A stretch of DNA of 64,000 nucleotides from Halobacillus sp. A5 (GTDB lineage: Bacteria > Bacillota > Bacilli > Bacillales > Halobacillaceae): NCBI RefSeq assembly GCF_024189315.1, contig NZ_JAIZEO010000003.1, positions 372,001 through 436,000 of the forward strand. The letters run 5' to 3'. The first letter of the stretch is position 1. Each line of letters opens with the position of its first letter. The position numbers and the translations under genes are program-made. The notes beneath the pieces were generated by a model. It saw nothing but the letters and a program-made list of their open reading frames with translations, searched no databases and was not told the origin of the DNA. Positions 51,376-59,428 of the stretch are shown here, in pieces.

Positions 51376-52245
51376 ATGAAAGCCATTATAGGTTTTGTCG
51401 GAACAGGAGTTATGGGGAAAAGTATGGCGGGCCGATTGTTAGAGGCAGACTATCCTGTACATATCTACACAAGGACAGCTTCAAAGGCAGCAGACCTTTT
51501 GGAAAAGGGAGCAGTGTGGCAGAACAGTGTATCTGAATTGGCTGAAAAGGTTGATATAGTCATAACAATGGTAGGGTTCCCAAGGGATGTAGAAGAACTC
51601 TATTTTGGTGCGGGAGGGATTATCGAAAATGCTTCAAATGAAGCGATTCTGATCGATATGACTACTTCATCACCTGCGTTGGCGCAAAAAATAGCTTGTG
51701 AAGCAGAAAAACATGGACTGCATTCGATAGATGCTCCTGTATCCGGAGGAGACATAGGCGCGAGAAACGGAAATTTGACGATTATGATCGGCGGGGAAAA
51801 CAAAATCGTTGAACGTATGACTCCGGTCTTTCAAGTGATGGGCCAAAATTATATTCGCCAGGGGGAATCAGGAGCCGGTCAATACACTAAGATGTGTAAT
51901 CAAATTGCGATTGCTTCGACAATGATAGGTGTCACTGAAGCACTTGTTTATGCAGAAAAAGCCGGACTTAATCCAGATACCGTTCTTGAAAGTATAAGCG
52001 GGGGAGCTGCAGGGAGCTGGTCGTTATCGAACTTAACTCCACGAGTAATCAAAAGAGATTTCTCTCCTGGTTTTTTTATTAAGCATTTTATTAAGGATAT
52101 GTCGATTGCTTTAGAATCAGCGGAGGAAATGGAGTTAGAGCTTCCAGGGCTGAAGCTGGCAAAAGAAATGTATGAGAAGCTGGCGGAAAAAGGTGATGAA
52201 GATGCGGGTACACAGGCCTTGTATAAATACTATAATTACAATTAA
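51376..52245 (+). CDS. 3-Hydroxyisobutyrate dehydrogenase-family oxidoreductase
   Basis: A 289-aa beta-hydroxyacid dehydrogenase (YkwC-like). Rossmann motif IIGFVGTGVMGKSMAGRLL at residue 3, substrate-binding DAPVSGGDIGARNGNLTIMIGG at about 119-140, and the catalytic-lysine region GAGQYTKMCNQIA. Reduces or oxidises small beta-hydroxy acids such as tartronate semialdehyde or 3-hydroxyisobutyrate; no context narrows this. ATG 51376 is chosen over GTG 51367, which abuts the AAGGGAGAG site. Monocistronic. Confidence 0.9.
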   Translation: MKAIIGFVGTGVMGKSMAGRLLEADYPVHIYTRTASKAADLLEKGAVWQNSVSELAEKVDIVITMVGFPRDVEELYFGAGGIIENASNEAILIDMTTSSPALAQKIACEAEKHGLHSIDAPVSGGDIGARNGNLTIMIGGENKIVERMTPVFQVMGQNYIRQGESGAGQYTKMCNQIAIASTMIGVTEALVYAEKAGLNPDTVLESISGGAAGSWSLSNLTPRVIKRDFSPGFFIKHFIKDMSIALESAEEMELELPGLKLAKEMYEKLAEKGDEDAGTQALYKYYNYN

Positions 52246-52261
52246 TAAACCGTTTTTAGAA

Positions 52262-52417
52262 GTTTGATTAAGCTGAAGGCGGGCGAATTCCTATGAGGCT
52301 ACAGCCGGAAAGGAGTAATCCGAGTCCCTGGAATGAGGTCGTTGTTTTCCGATGAGTCAGAAGCCGCACTCTTAAAAAGCTGGTATATTGACGAAGCGGG
52401 AATTGCTGAATACCGAA
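52262..52417 (+). other. Possible IS200/IS605 right-end relic
   Basis: No coding frame. The run ATGAGGCTACAGCCGG, then GTAATCCGAGTCCCTGG and GACGAAGCGGGAATTGCTG resembles, from memory, the structured sequence following tnpB in some IS605-type elements, where it encodes the 3' end of an omega RNA. No tnpA or tnpB remnant is visible. Low confidence. Confidence 0.22.
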
Positions 52418-52454
52418 AGACCCGGACAAATTCGATTGAATTGTTCGGGTCTTT
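52418..52454. terminator. Hairpin between the dehydrogenase and ykvA-like genes
   Basis: AGACCCGGACAA pairs with TTGTTCGGGTCT (one wobble) across an 11-nt loop, followed by TT. Between convergent genes. Confidence 0.6.
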
Positions 52455-52488
52455 AACGGGTTAATATCGTTTTGTCCCAGAACCTTAC

Positions 52489-52902
52489 TTACATTTCATG
52501 AACATCTCGGGAAGACAGCCACTCTCTATAGTCATCGATATCAGAGCGTACCTGTTTAATAACTAGATTCAAAATATAAACATCATCGATTAATCCGGCG
52601 ACGGGGATGAAATCTGGTATGGCGTCGAAAGGCATTAAGAGGTACAGAATCCCTCCAAGAATAGCTATAATGGATCCTTTAGGGGCATGCTGGTATTCCC
52701 CGCGTATCCAATCTCTGACCATATTAAACATGAGTTGAAGCTCGTGCCATACTTCTGAAAGAGGCCCTTCGTTTTTAAATGATTTATCCCTTGCCTGCTG
52801 GATAATATCTTTTGTCCTGTCAGGATTTTGAATTAATTTTCGAGCTCTTTTCTTTAATTGTTCAAATATACGTCTTGCTTTTCCTTGTTCTGATTTTTTC
52901 AT
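52489..52902 (-). CDS. YkvA/DUF1232 family protein
   Basis: A 137-aa protein with a DUF1232 segment (about residues 80-120): GSIIAILGGILYLLMPFDAIPDFIPVAGLIDDVYIL, including the typical PxDxIPDxxPxxGxxDD pattern across a membrane hairpin. The N-terminal third is basic and helical. Function is unknown; some DUF1232 proteins relate to membrane stress. AAGGAGAC precedes the ATG. Divergent from the SEC-C gene. Confidence 0.85.
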   Translation of the reverse strand: MKKSEQGKARRIFEQLKKRARKLIQNPDRTKDIIQQARDKSFKNEGPLSEVWHELQLMFNMVRDWIRGEYQHAPKGSIIAILGGILYLLMPFDAIPDFIPVAGLIDDVYILNLVIKQVRSDIDDYREWLSSRDVHEM

Positions 52903-52994
52903 GTTGATGTCTCCTTATAAACAGTGTTTTTTCTCTTTACCTTAAAATCGTTTATACTAAACTATAAGAGAGTAAAAGGAGAGGAGAGCATCAA

Positions 52995-54014
52995 ATGGCG
53001 AAAGTGGGAAGAAATGATCCATGTCCGTGTGGAAGCGGCAGGAAATACAAAAAATGTCACGGTCAGTCTAATGTTATAGAATTCCCTACAAAGCTTGTAG
53101 AAGAGGAACTAGATCAACAGTTCTTGAAGTTTCAAGATTTCATGTATGATCAGTATCCTCATCTCTTTCCTCGTTCGAAACCAGCGTCTGATGAGGAAGA
53201 GGTCGAGCAGTTTATTCGTCTGCTTTACAAAGGCTTATTTGACGTTCAAAAAGGCGGGGCTACTATTTATCAGCAGTTTCTGCATAAAAATGAACCGTCG
53301 ATACGAAGGCCGGCAACTATGGAAGCTTTAAGAACATGGGGAGAAACAAGAGCGAGCATATTTAAATTTATTAGGTATGATGGTAAGTCGGTTGTTGAAG
53401 TTGAAGATCTTCTTTACGGAGGTTCTTATACTGTTGATAGACAACGAATACCTTTAGAAAAAAAAGATTTTAATATGGCTCCTTATTTTACCGGTCTTCT
53501 CTTAAACTATGGTCCAATATTCAAGTTTGCTCCTATGGCAGTTCCAGTGGAGGAAAACGCTTATCTTAATATAAGAGAGGTGCTGGAAGAAGAATTTAAG
53601 GAACAAAGTAAGTATTCTTCTTTAAGAGATTACTTCCATGCTACTTTCCTGGAACAAGTTCCTTTATGGGTATATTATGAAGAGGGCAGCTTAGACGATA
53701 GCGGAAATGTTTCATCTACGGAGCTTGAAGTTCTTGAAATATTGAATCAGCACCTTGAACCTGAATTCAAAGAGAAGGAAAGCTTTCAAAATTTGAAAGA
53801 GATATGGATGCATTTTTGTAAAGAAAATTCACCTGTTATTCGAAAGCCGGAAGTATTCGCTGCTAGTTTGGAGTATTATTTAAAATCAAGTCCTTACTTC
53901 TTAGATGGCGGTAATGCTTCAAAGAGAGAAGTGGCAGAAAAATATAAGGTCAGCCCTAATAGTATTTCTAAACGTCACCTTGAATTAGATCATTATTACT
54001 CAAATAAAGTATAA
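52995..54014 (+). CDS. SEC-C motif protein with HTH-like C-terminus
   Basis: A 339-aa protein whose first 25 residues are a SEC-C zinc motif ([19 protein letters not shown]; ligands CPC...CH), as at the end of SecA. The rest is helical and acidic and matches no family I know. The last 35 residues ([22 protein letters not shown]) look like a helix-turn-helix. Proteins of this type are found as lone Bacillaceae genes; a regulatory or ribosome-associated role is possible but unproven. AGGAGAGG precedes the ATG. Terminator follows. Confidence 0.78.
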   Translation: MAKVGRNDPCPCGSGRKYKKCHGQSNVIEFPTKLVEEELDQQFLKFQDFMYDQYPHLFPRSKPASDEEEVEQFIRLLYKGLFDVQKGGATIYQQFLHKNEPSIRRPATMEALRTWGETRASIFKFIRYDGKSVVEVEDLLYGGSYTVDRQRIPLEKKDFNMAPYFTGLLLNYGPIFKFAPMAVPVEENAYLNIREVLEEEFKEQSKYSSLRDYFHATFLEQVPLWVYYEEGSLDDSGNVSSTELEVLEILNQHLEPEFKEKESFQNLKEIWMHFCKENSPVIRKPEVFAASLEYYLKSSPYFLDGGNASKREVAEKYKVSPNSISKRHLELDHYYSNKV

Positions 54015-54015
54015 T

Positions 54016-54045
54016 AAAAAGCCAGTCCCTTAAGGCTGGCTTTTT
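54016..54045. terminator. Bidirectional terminator after the SEC-C gene
   Basis: AAAAAGCCAG pairs with CTGGCTTTTT around TCCCTTAAGG, between convergent genes. Confidence 0.85.
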
Positions 54046-54053
54046 GTTGTCTG

Positions 54054-55268
54054 CTATGATCTTATTAAACCGTGTGGGTCGAGTACGAACTTTTTAGCTG
54101 CGCCCTTGTCGAATTCGCGGTATCCCCTGGGAGCATCTTCAAGACTGATAACAGTAGCGTTAACAGCTTTAGCTATTTGGGCTTTTCCTTGTAAAATGGA
54201 GTGCATTAAACCTCTGTGGTAGCGCATAACGGGAGTCTGGCCGGTCACAAAGGTCTGGGCTTTAGCCCACCCTAGACCAAAGTCCAGCTTAAGAGAACCT
54301 CGCCGTGCATCTTCATCTGATGCTCCCGGGTCTTCAGTTACATAAAGGCCGGGTATACCTAAACCCCCTCCGGCTTTAGTTGCATCCATAACTGTGTTAA
54401 GGACCTTAGCCGGGGCCTCTTCATGACTATGACCATAGGCTTCGAAACCGACGCAATCCACTGCGCAGTCTACAACAGGCTGACCAAGGATCTGTTCAAT
54501 TTGTTCACTTATGTTATCGTGCTCACTTACGTTAATGGTTTCACAGCCGAAACTCCTCGCCTGAGCCAGACGCTCTTCAATTAAGTCTCCGACGATGACC
54601 ACAGAAGCTCCAAGCAGCTGAGCTGAGTGAGCTGCGGCAAGACCAACAGGACCAGCTCCAGCAATGTACACGGTTGACCCTATCTTCACTCCAGCTGAAT
54701 AGGCACCATGAAAACCAGTAGGGAAAATATCAGAAAGCATGGTCAAATCAAGCATCTTTTCCATTGCTTCATCTTTATCCGGGAATTTGAGTACCTGGAA
54801 ATCAGCGTAGGGTACCATCACATATTCGGCCTGGCCTCCGACCCATCCCCCCATATCAACATATCCATAAGCGGAACCGGGGCGGTCAGGGTTAACATTC
54901 AAGCAAATATGAGTTTTCCCTTCAATACAGTTGATACAGCGGCCGCAGGCAATGTTAAATGGTACAGAAACAAGGTCCCCTTTTTTTACAAATTCGACAT
55001 CTCTTCCTGTCTCGATAACTTCTCCAGTAATCTCATGGCCCAGGATGAGACCTTCAGGGGCAGTAGTTCTTCCTCTTACCATGTGTTGGTCACTTCCGCA
55101 GATATTAGTGGAAACCACTTTTAATATGACGCCATGTTCACATTTTCTCCCGACGTTCTTAGGATTTACCCCTGGTCCATCCCGTAATACTAAATCCGGA
55201 AAATCAATCTCCTTAACTGTTACATCCCCGTTTCCTGTGTACGCTACGGCACGGTTGTTTGTAGCCAT
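54054..55268 (-). CDS. Glutathione-independent formaldehyde dehydrogenase (zinc ADH family)
   Basis: A 404-aa medium-chain zinc dehydrogenase matching Pseudomonas-type formaldehyde dehydrogenase, which oxidises (or dismutates) formaldehyde with tightly bound NAD. Catalytic zinc ligands Cys57 (NICGSDQH) and His78-Glu79 (GHEITGE), structural zinc cysteines at 108, 111, 114 and 122 (CGRCINC...C), and the NAD motif GAGPVGLAAAHSA are present. ATG 55268 with AGGAGG. Monocistronic, so probably a detoxification enzyme. Confidence 0.92.
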   Translation of the reverse strand: MATNNRAVAYTGNGDVTVKEIDFPDLVLRDGPGVNPKNVGRKCEHGVILKVVSTNICGSDQHMVRGRTTAPEGLILGHEITGEVIETGRDVEFVKKGDLVSVPFNIACGRCINCIEGKTHICLNVNPDRPGSAYGYVDMGGWVGGQAEYVMVPYADFQVLKFPDKDEAMEKMLDLTMLSDIFPTGFHGAYSAGVKIGSTVYIAGAGPVGLAAAHSAQLLGASVVIVGDLIEERLAQARSFGCETINVSEHDNISEQIEQILGQPVVDCAVDCVGFEAYGHSHEEAPAKVLNTVMDATKAGGGLGIPGLYVTEDPGASDEDARRGSLKLDFGLGWAKAQTFVTGQTPVMRYHRGLMHSILQGKAQIAKAVNATVISLEDAPRGYREFDKGAAKKFVLDPHGLIRS

Positions 55269-55510
55269 GCATTTACCTCCTTTTAGTTTTAGCTATACGA
55301 AAAGAAAACTACAGCCTGACAGTAATAGGCAGCAAGGAGGATTATTAAATAATTGGATGAAGTAAAAAAGTACTGGTGTATAAAAGTATGTAATAGAAAA
55401 TAATTAGTTAGAATAGTGAAAGAGTAAGCTGCATTCTATGAATACCCTTTCATAGGTATCTCAAACATGAGATTTCCAACTTTTATCACATTTTATCTTA
55501 AAATAAAGAA

Positions 55511-55535
55511 ATTCCTCAGGCAGTCGCTGAGGAAT
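55511..55535 (-). terminator. Terminator of the GlsB-like gene
   Basis: ATTCCTCAG pairs with CTGAGGAAT; T-rich sequence follows on the minus strand. The 270-bp gap 55269-55540 otherwise shows no gene. Confidence 0.75.
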
Positions 55536-55540
55536 TTATA

Positions 55541-55789
55541 CTACTTACGTGAACTTCGCATAATGAAACTGATAATAAATACAAATATTACAGCTCCTAT
55601 TAGTGCAGGTATGATGGCTATGCCTGCCATACTTGGACCCAGGCTGCCTAACAGCTCTCCTCCAATCCATGCACCGACGATCCCGGCAATTATATTACCG
55701 ATAATGCCCAGAGGCATATCTCTGCCTATAAGGATTTGAGCCAGCCATCCTATAAGGCCGCCTACAATTAAATATAAGATAAAACCCAT
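55541..55789 (-). CDS. GlsB/YeaQ/YmgE-family small membrane protein
   Basis: An 82-aa protein with three predicted helices and the glycine-rich pattern of the family: LIVGGLIGWLAQIL, GIIGNIIAGIVGAWIGGELLG. Members are general-stress membrane proteins of unknown mechanism. ATG 55789 is chosen for AAAGGAGTG; a longer frame from 55810 would cover that site. Confidence 0.88.
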   Translation of the reverse strand: MGFILYLIVGGLIGWLAQILIGRDMPLGIIGNIIAGIVGAWIGGELLGSLGPSMAGIAIIPALIGAVIFVFIISFIMRSSRK

Positions 55790-55981
55790 AATAATCACTC
55801 CTTTATTCAATACATTGCCCGTGAACCATCATCTAAAACATAAGATAGAATTAAAGAATTTCAAATATTGGAAAAATAATTTATTGAAGTGAATCGTCAT
55901 TTTTCCACATAATCTGGTATAATGTTCATTATAATAGAAGAACAGAGTGATCGATTGGATGTTTCTCCAGGAGGGTAACTT

Positions 55982-56146
55982 GTGAAAAAAATTCAAGAGT
56001 TAGAAGAGCAGATTGAACAAGTGCGGTTCCTTATGTATCAAACGTATAATATTAATCCACTCGATCCCAACGTCCTCAAAATTTCCCACGAGCTCGATCA
56101 GCTGTTAAATCAATTGAACAGTATCTCAAATGAAAAAAATAAATAA
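55982..56146 (+). CDS. Spo0E-like aspartyl-phosphate phosphatase
   Basis: A 54-aa protein reading KKIQELEEQIEQVRFLMYQT, then a loop (YNINPLDPN) and VLKISHELDQLLNQLN. This is the two-helix Spo0E pattern with the SxELD signature (SHELD). Such proteins dephosphorylate Spo0A-P and hold back sporulation. GTG start at 55982, 5-6 nt after AGGAGGGT. A terminator follows. The small size and GTG start make it easy to miss. It is direct evidence for a sporulating lineage. Confidence 0.82.
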   Translation: MKKIQELEEQIEQVRFLMYQTYNINPLDPNVLKISHELDQLLNQLNSISNEKNK

Positions 56147-56147
56147 A

Positions 56148-56178
56148 GAGGCTGCTGATCTAAGCGGCTTCTTTTTTT
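56148..56178 (+). terminator. Terminator after the Spo0E-like gene
   Basis: GAGGCTGCT pairs with AGCGGCTTC (two wobbles), then T7. Confidence 0.72.
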
Positions 56179-56238
56179 GCGTGCGTACTCTGCTTTAGTA
56201 AAAAGCTCCCTGCACCTAATATTTTTTCATTGTCACCT

Positions 56239-56289
56239 CTTAAACTTAAAACACCGCTTGCTAATTGCAAGCGGTGTTTTAAGTTTAAG
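56239..56289 (-). terminator. 23-bp perfect hairpin containing the LCP gene 3 stop codon
   Basis: Arms 56239-56261 and 56267-56289 are perfectly complementary with a TAATT loop. The stop codon of the leftward LCP gene lies inside the stem, an unusually long and coding-overlapping terminator. Confidence 0.78.
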
Positions 56290-57217
56290 AGCCAAAGTTA
56301 ACGATCATATCATGTGTTTTTTCTATTTCTTCTTCAGACATCTCAATTAAGTACATTCCTGAGCTTGTTTTACTGCTGCCGGTCATTTGATAAGTCTCTA
56401 CCTCTTTACGCGCCCCGCTGTAGTTTGTTCCCAATTTCCTCACTGCATCAAAGTTCATATTCGTACTTACGTTGTTACCGAGTACATCCATGACTTCATC
56501 CATCTGGTTAATCATATTCAAGTTAGTACCTTTATCCAGTACCCCTTGGATAACTTGTCGCTGACGTTCATTACGTCCTGCATCCCCCTCGGGGTCTTCC
56601 TTACGCATCCGCACATAGGCAAGAGATTCTTTCCCGGAGAGTTGGAGTTCACCTTTGGGAAATTGGTAGCCATCATACTGAAAAGATCGATTGTTCTCCA
56701 CTGTAATTCCATCTACGGCATCAACGAGCTGGGCCAGCCCTTCCATATTAACCCGCGAAAAGTAGTCAATTTCAATATCAAGAAAATTTTCTACTGTATC
56801 TACGGACATGTTGCTTCCTCCATAGGCGTAGGCATGATTAATTCTTGTCACTCTGCCGTCCCCTGCGATTTCAGCTTCAGTGTCTCTAGGAATACTGATC
56901 ATTTGCATTTTTTCATTATCTGGATCAAGAGTTAATACAATCATAGTATCGGACCGCCCGCGGTCATTTTCTCTTTCGTCGACCCCTAGCAGCAGAATAT
57001 TTAAGGGATCCTTATTATTCAGTTTCTTTTTTGTAATGGCAGAGTCAATGGAGTCGATTTCCGTGTGGAGATCATTATTTACAGTGCTGCGTACATTACT
57101 GATTAAGTAAAAAGCTAAGGCACTGGAAGCCAGAATAAGGATTCCGAAAATTATTAGTGGTATTTTCCACCATCGTTTATTTCTGCGTTTTGATTGTTTT
57201 CTATCTTTCCTGCCCAT
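56285..57217 (-). CDS. LytR-CpsA-Psr (LCP) family protein 3
   Basis: A 310-aa third LCP paralogue: basic N-terminus (GRKDRKQSKRRNKRWWK), one helix (about 17-37) and an extracytoplasmic LCP domain with LNILLLGVDERENDRGRSDTMIV, SIPRDTEAEI, RINHAYAYGG and EDPEGDAGRNERQRQVIQG. The catalytic-site Arg and Asp residues are kept. It is more diverged than the other two. Faces left, away from the Spo0E-like gene. Confidence 0.92.
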   Translation of the reverse strand: MGRKDRKQSKRRNKRWWKIPLIIFGILILASSALAFYLISNVRSTVNNDLHTEIDSIDSAITKKKLNNKDPLNILLLGVDERENDRGRSDTMIVLTLDPDNEKMQMISIPRDTEAEIAGDGRVTRINHAYAYGGSNMSVDTVENFLDIEIDYFSRVNMEGLAQLVDAVDGITVENNRSFQYDGYQFPKGELQLSGKESLAYVRMRKEDPEGDAGRNERQRQVIQGVLDKGTNLNMINQMDEVMDVLGNNVSTNMNFDAVRKLGTNYSGARKEVETYQMTGSSKTSSGMYLIEMSEEEIEKTHDMIVNFGS

Positions 57218-57353
57218 AGACCCACCCCTATCCGAAATTCGGCTTAAATTTAAATCTATTATACTTTGGTTGGATTAAATTGTAAAAGGCATTTAGAGAG
57301 TCTGATTTGTGTTAAAATGGTAGTTTAGTTATATAGAAGGTAAGGTGTTCGTT

Positions 57354-57728
57354 ATGAGAGAAGTTATTCTGCTTTTAGCTGAAGTTGTTAATTTATTTCA
57401 TGATCTCATATGGGAAGTTACTGACAGGCTGGGCTGGGACTTAACAGATAAAGAGCTTCACTTCTGGGTGATTGGGATACTTGGGATAATGGGGCTTTTA
57501 TTTGTGGACGTATTGTTTCATGCCATTTCTAAATGGAGTATAACAGCGATTTCTTTTTTATTTTCATTTGCCATGGTACTAGTATTTGTTTTTGCGGTCG
57601 AGATTCAGCAAAGAATTACCGGGGCCGGCAATATGGAATTTGCGGATGCCGCATACAGTGTATTAGGCTTTTTGGCATTTTGCGTGGTTTATTTACTAGT
57701 CAAGGGTTTGTACAAATGGATTCGCTGA
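57354..57728 (+). CDS. Small membrane protein of unknown function
   Basis: A 124-aa protein with three predicted helices (about 40-60, 63-85 and 98-120). The amphipathic N-terminus (LAEVVNLFHDLIWEVTDRLGWDLTDKELHF) probably lies at the membrane surface. I do not recognise a characterised family. ATG 57354 follows AAGGTAAGG; a GTG at 57345 is possible. Ends at a terminator shared with the convergent lipase gene. Confidence 0.72.
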   Translation: MREVILLLAEVVNLFHDLIWEVTDRLGWDLTDKELHFWVIGILGIMGLLFVDVLFHAISKWSITAISFLFSFAMVLVFVFAVEIQQRITGAGNMEFADAAYSVLGFLAFCVVYLLVKGLYKWIR

Positions 57729-57741
57729 GAAAAATATAAGG

Positions 57742-57764
57742 CCCGCCCATTGTTGATAGGCGGG
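57742..57764. terminator. Terminator between membrane-protein and lipase genes
   Basis: CCCGCC pairs with GGCGGG across an 11-nt loop. T-rich sequence is weak on both sides. Confidence 0.55.
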
Positions 57765-57770
57765 TCGAAT

Positions 57771-59273
57771 TTATTTGAGCACCTTTCCGTTGTTATCAAT
57801 ATATACAGAAGTGATGATGGTTCGGTTGAAATCTTTATTCTGTTTAGTTTTCCCATTAAGGTCGATCGTTAAATTATAAACTCCTTCACCGAGTTTGGAT
57901 AACTTTCGAGAAGGGGTTCCATCTAAGTCATCCCATTTTATTTTACGTGATGTTTGCTTTCCATTATTATAATATTCCATAGTTATGGTGCTTTTCATTG
58001 TTTTTCTATCAGGTCCATAAGGTGTATGGTTTAAAGTGGGGATAGAGATGTTCAATCCCTGATCCAGTTCTAAGGTAAGGGCAGTATTTAATAAACTTTC
58101 ATATTGCACGGCTAATAAGTAGTTTTCACTGATTGAGCCGGCTTTTATTTGCCATTTACCTGAATTTGGATTATCGAGTGTTAAGCTATGATGGTAGCTC
58201 CCTTCAAAGAAAGAGGTTTCATCAGTTTTAGAGGTGAATTTATTCCATCTCTGTCCATCCGGGGAAGCAAGCTCCAGGGTTGTATTCTTTTGATCACTCA
58301 GCCAGTTTATAGTTAGTTTATCTACGTTTTCTTCCACATAGAATGTTTCTTGTGTGCTGCCGCTATAATGACCGCCTCTTATGAAGCTGTCGGATAAATG
58401 ATGATTAGTGCTGACAGTGTCTGCCGTGCCAAAAGCTTGACTGTCTTCTGTCGTCTCATATAGATAATCGGAGAAGTGCCCGAAGGTTGAGCTTCCTTGA
58501 CGAATTTCAGAATGATTCCAATCCCCAACCTGTAATTCAGTACTGTATGGGAGGTTTGAGCTTGCGACGGTTACTGCACCATCACTCGCTCCATAGCTGC
58601 TAAGATAAAGCCCGCCCCAATAAAGTGAACTGCCAAACGACCCCCAGTTTGTTCCCGAAAGTGTGTACATGGGTGTTGAAGCATGAGGATCGGTTTGTTG
58701 ACGGTAATAATCCATATAGCCGGTTTGGAGGGAGTAGGTCGCATCGTTTTTGCCGCCAATAATATCTGCAAGCCAGCCGGCCCAGCTGCTGTATGCAAGG
58801 TCAGCCAGTTCTGATCCCTTGTGGGGGGACGATAAGGAAATAATTCGATCTACGTAAGGGGAAGCCCCATAATGAACAAGAGCGGATTGGGCATCTATTC
58901 CACCTTTACTGTGGCCGACAATCACGAGCTTCTCACCGAAGTGATGGTAAATTTCTTCAAGCTTATCAGCTAATAGTTTACCATTATTCCACATATCACC
59001 TGTAGGATAAAGATCAACAAATGCTGTTTCGAATCCATTTTCCAATGCAGTGTCGTACATATCATTCTCCTGCCACCACGTATGAGAGGAACTGTTTAAT
59101 CCATGAATAAAGACAATAGGAGATTTGGATGGGTCAACATAGGAAGGAGGCAGACCTTCATACCACTGACCCGGGGTACCGGAGGAATCACCTTGACCGA
59201 ATTTACCTGCGTTTACATGGATAGGGGAAATAAGGGTCATAATCATAAGTATCACTCCTAATCTTCTATTCAT
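57771..59273 (-). CDS. Secreted alpha/beta-hydrolase lipase/esterase
   Basis: A 500-aa exported enzyme. Signal peptide MNRRLGVILMIMTLISPIHVNA (cleavage near residue 22), then a lipase domain: oxyanion region FIHGLNSSS, nucleophile Ser122 in GHSKGG, likely Asp231 (GASDGAVT) and His254 (DWNHSEI). Residues about 280-500 form a beta-rich C-terminal region, possibly for substrate or cell-wall contact. ATG 59273 is chosen for GGAAGGGAG; an upstream start would spoil the signal peptide. Acts outside the cell on esters or lipids; precise substrate unknown. Confidence 0.87.
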   Translation of the reverse strand: MNRRLGVILMIMTLISPIHVNAGKFGQGDSSGTPGQWYEGLPPSYVDPSKSPIVFIHGLNSSSHTWWQENDMYDTALENGFETAFVDLYPTGDMWNNGKLLADKLEEIYHHFGEKLVIVGHSKGGIDAQSALVHYGASPYVDRIISLSSPHKGSELADLAYSSWAGWLADIIGGKNDATYSLQTGYMDYYRQQTDPHASTPMYTLSGTNWGSFGSSLYWGGLYLSSYGASDGAVTVASSNLPYSTELQVGDWNHSEIRQGSSTFGHFSDYLYETTEDSQAFGTADTVSTNHHLSDSFIRGGHYSGSTQETFYVEENVDKLTINWLSDQKNTTLELASPDGQRWNKFTSKTDETSFFEGSYHHSLTLDNPNSGKWQIKAGSISENYLLAVQYESLLNTALTLELDQGLNISIPTLNHTPYGPDRKTMKSTITMEYYNNGKQTSRKIKWDDLDGTPSRKLSKLGEGVYNLTIDLNGKTKQNKDFNRTIITSVYIDNNGKVLK

Positions 59274-59394
59274 AACATACTCCCTTCCAAAAGGCATGTA
59301 TTCATTTTAATTATCTCTATTTAGAAAATAATGTAAAGGATTTCATGGATAATGTAATCTTTAGGCCTATAAAGAAATGAAACACATGAAAAAA

Positions 59395-59421
59395 GTCCTG
59401 AACCCTTTGGAGGCTCAGGAC
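59395..59421 (-). terminator. Terminator of the ROK regulator gene
   Basis: GTCCTGA pairs with TCAGGAC; on the minus strand T6 follows. Confidence 0.8.
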
Positions 59422-59428
59422 ACTTCGT

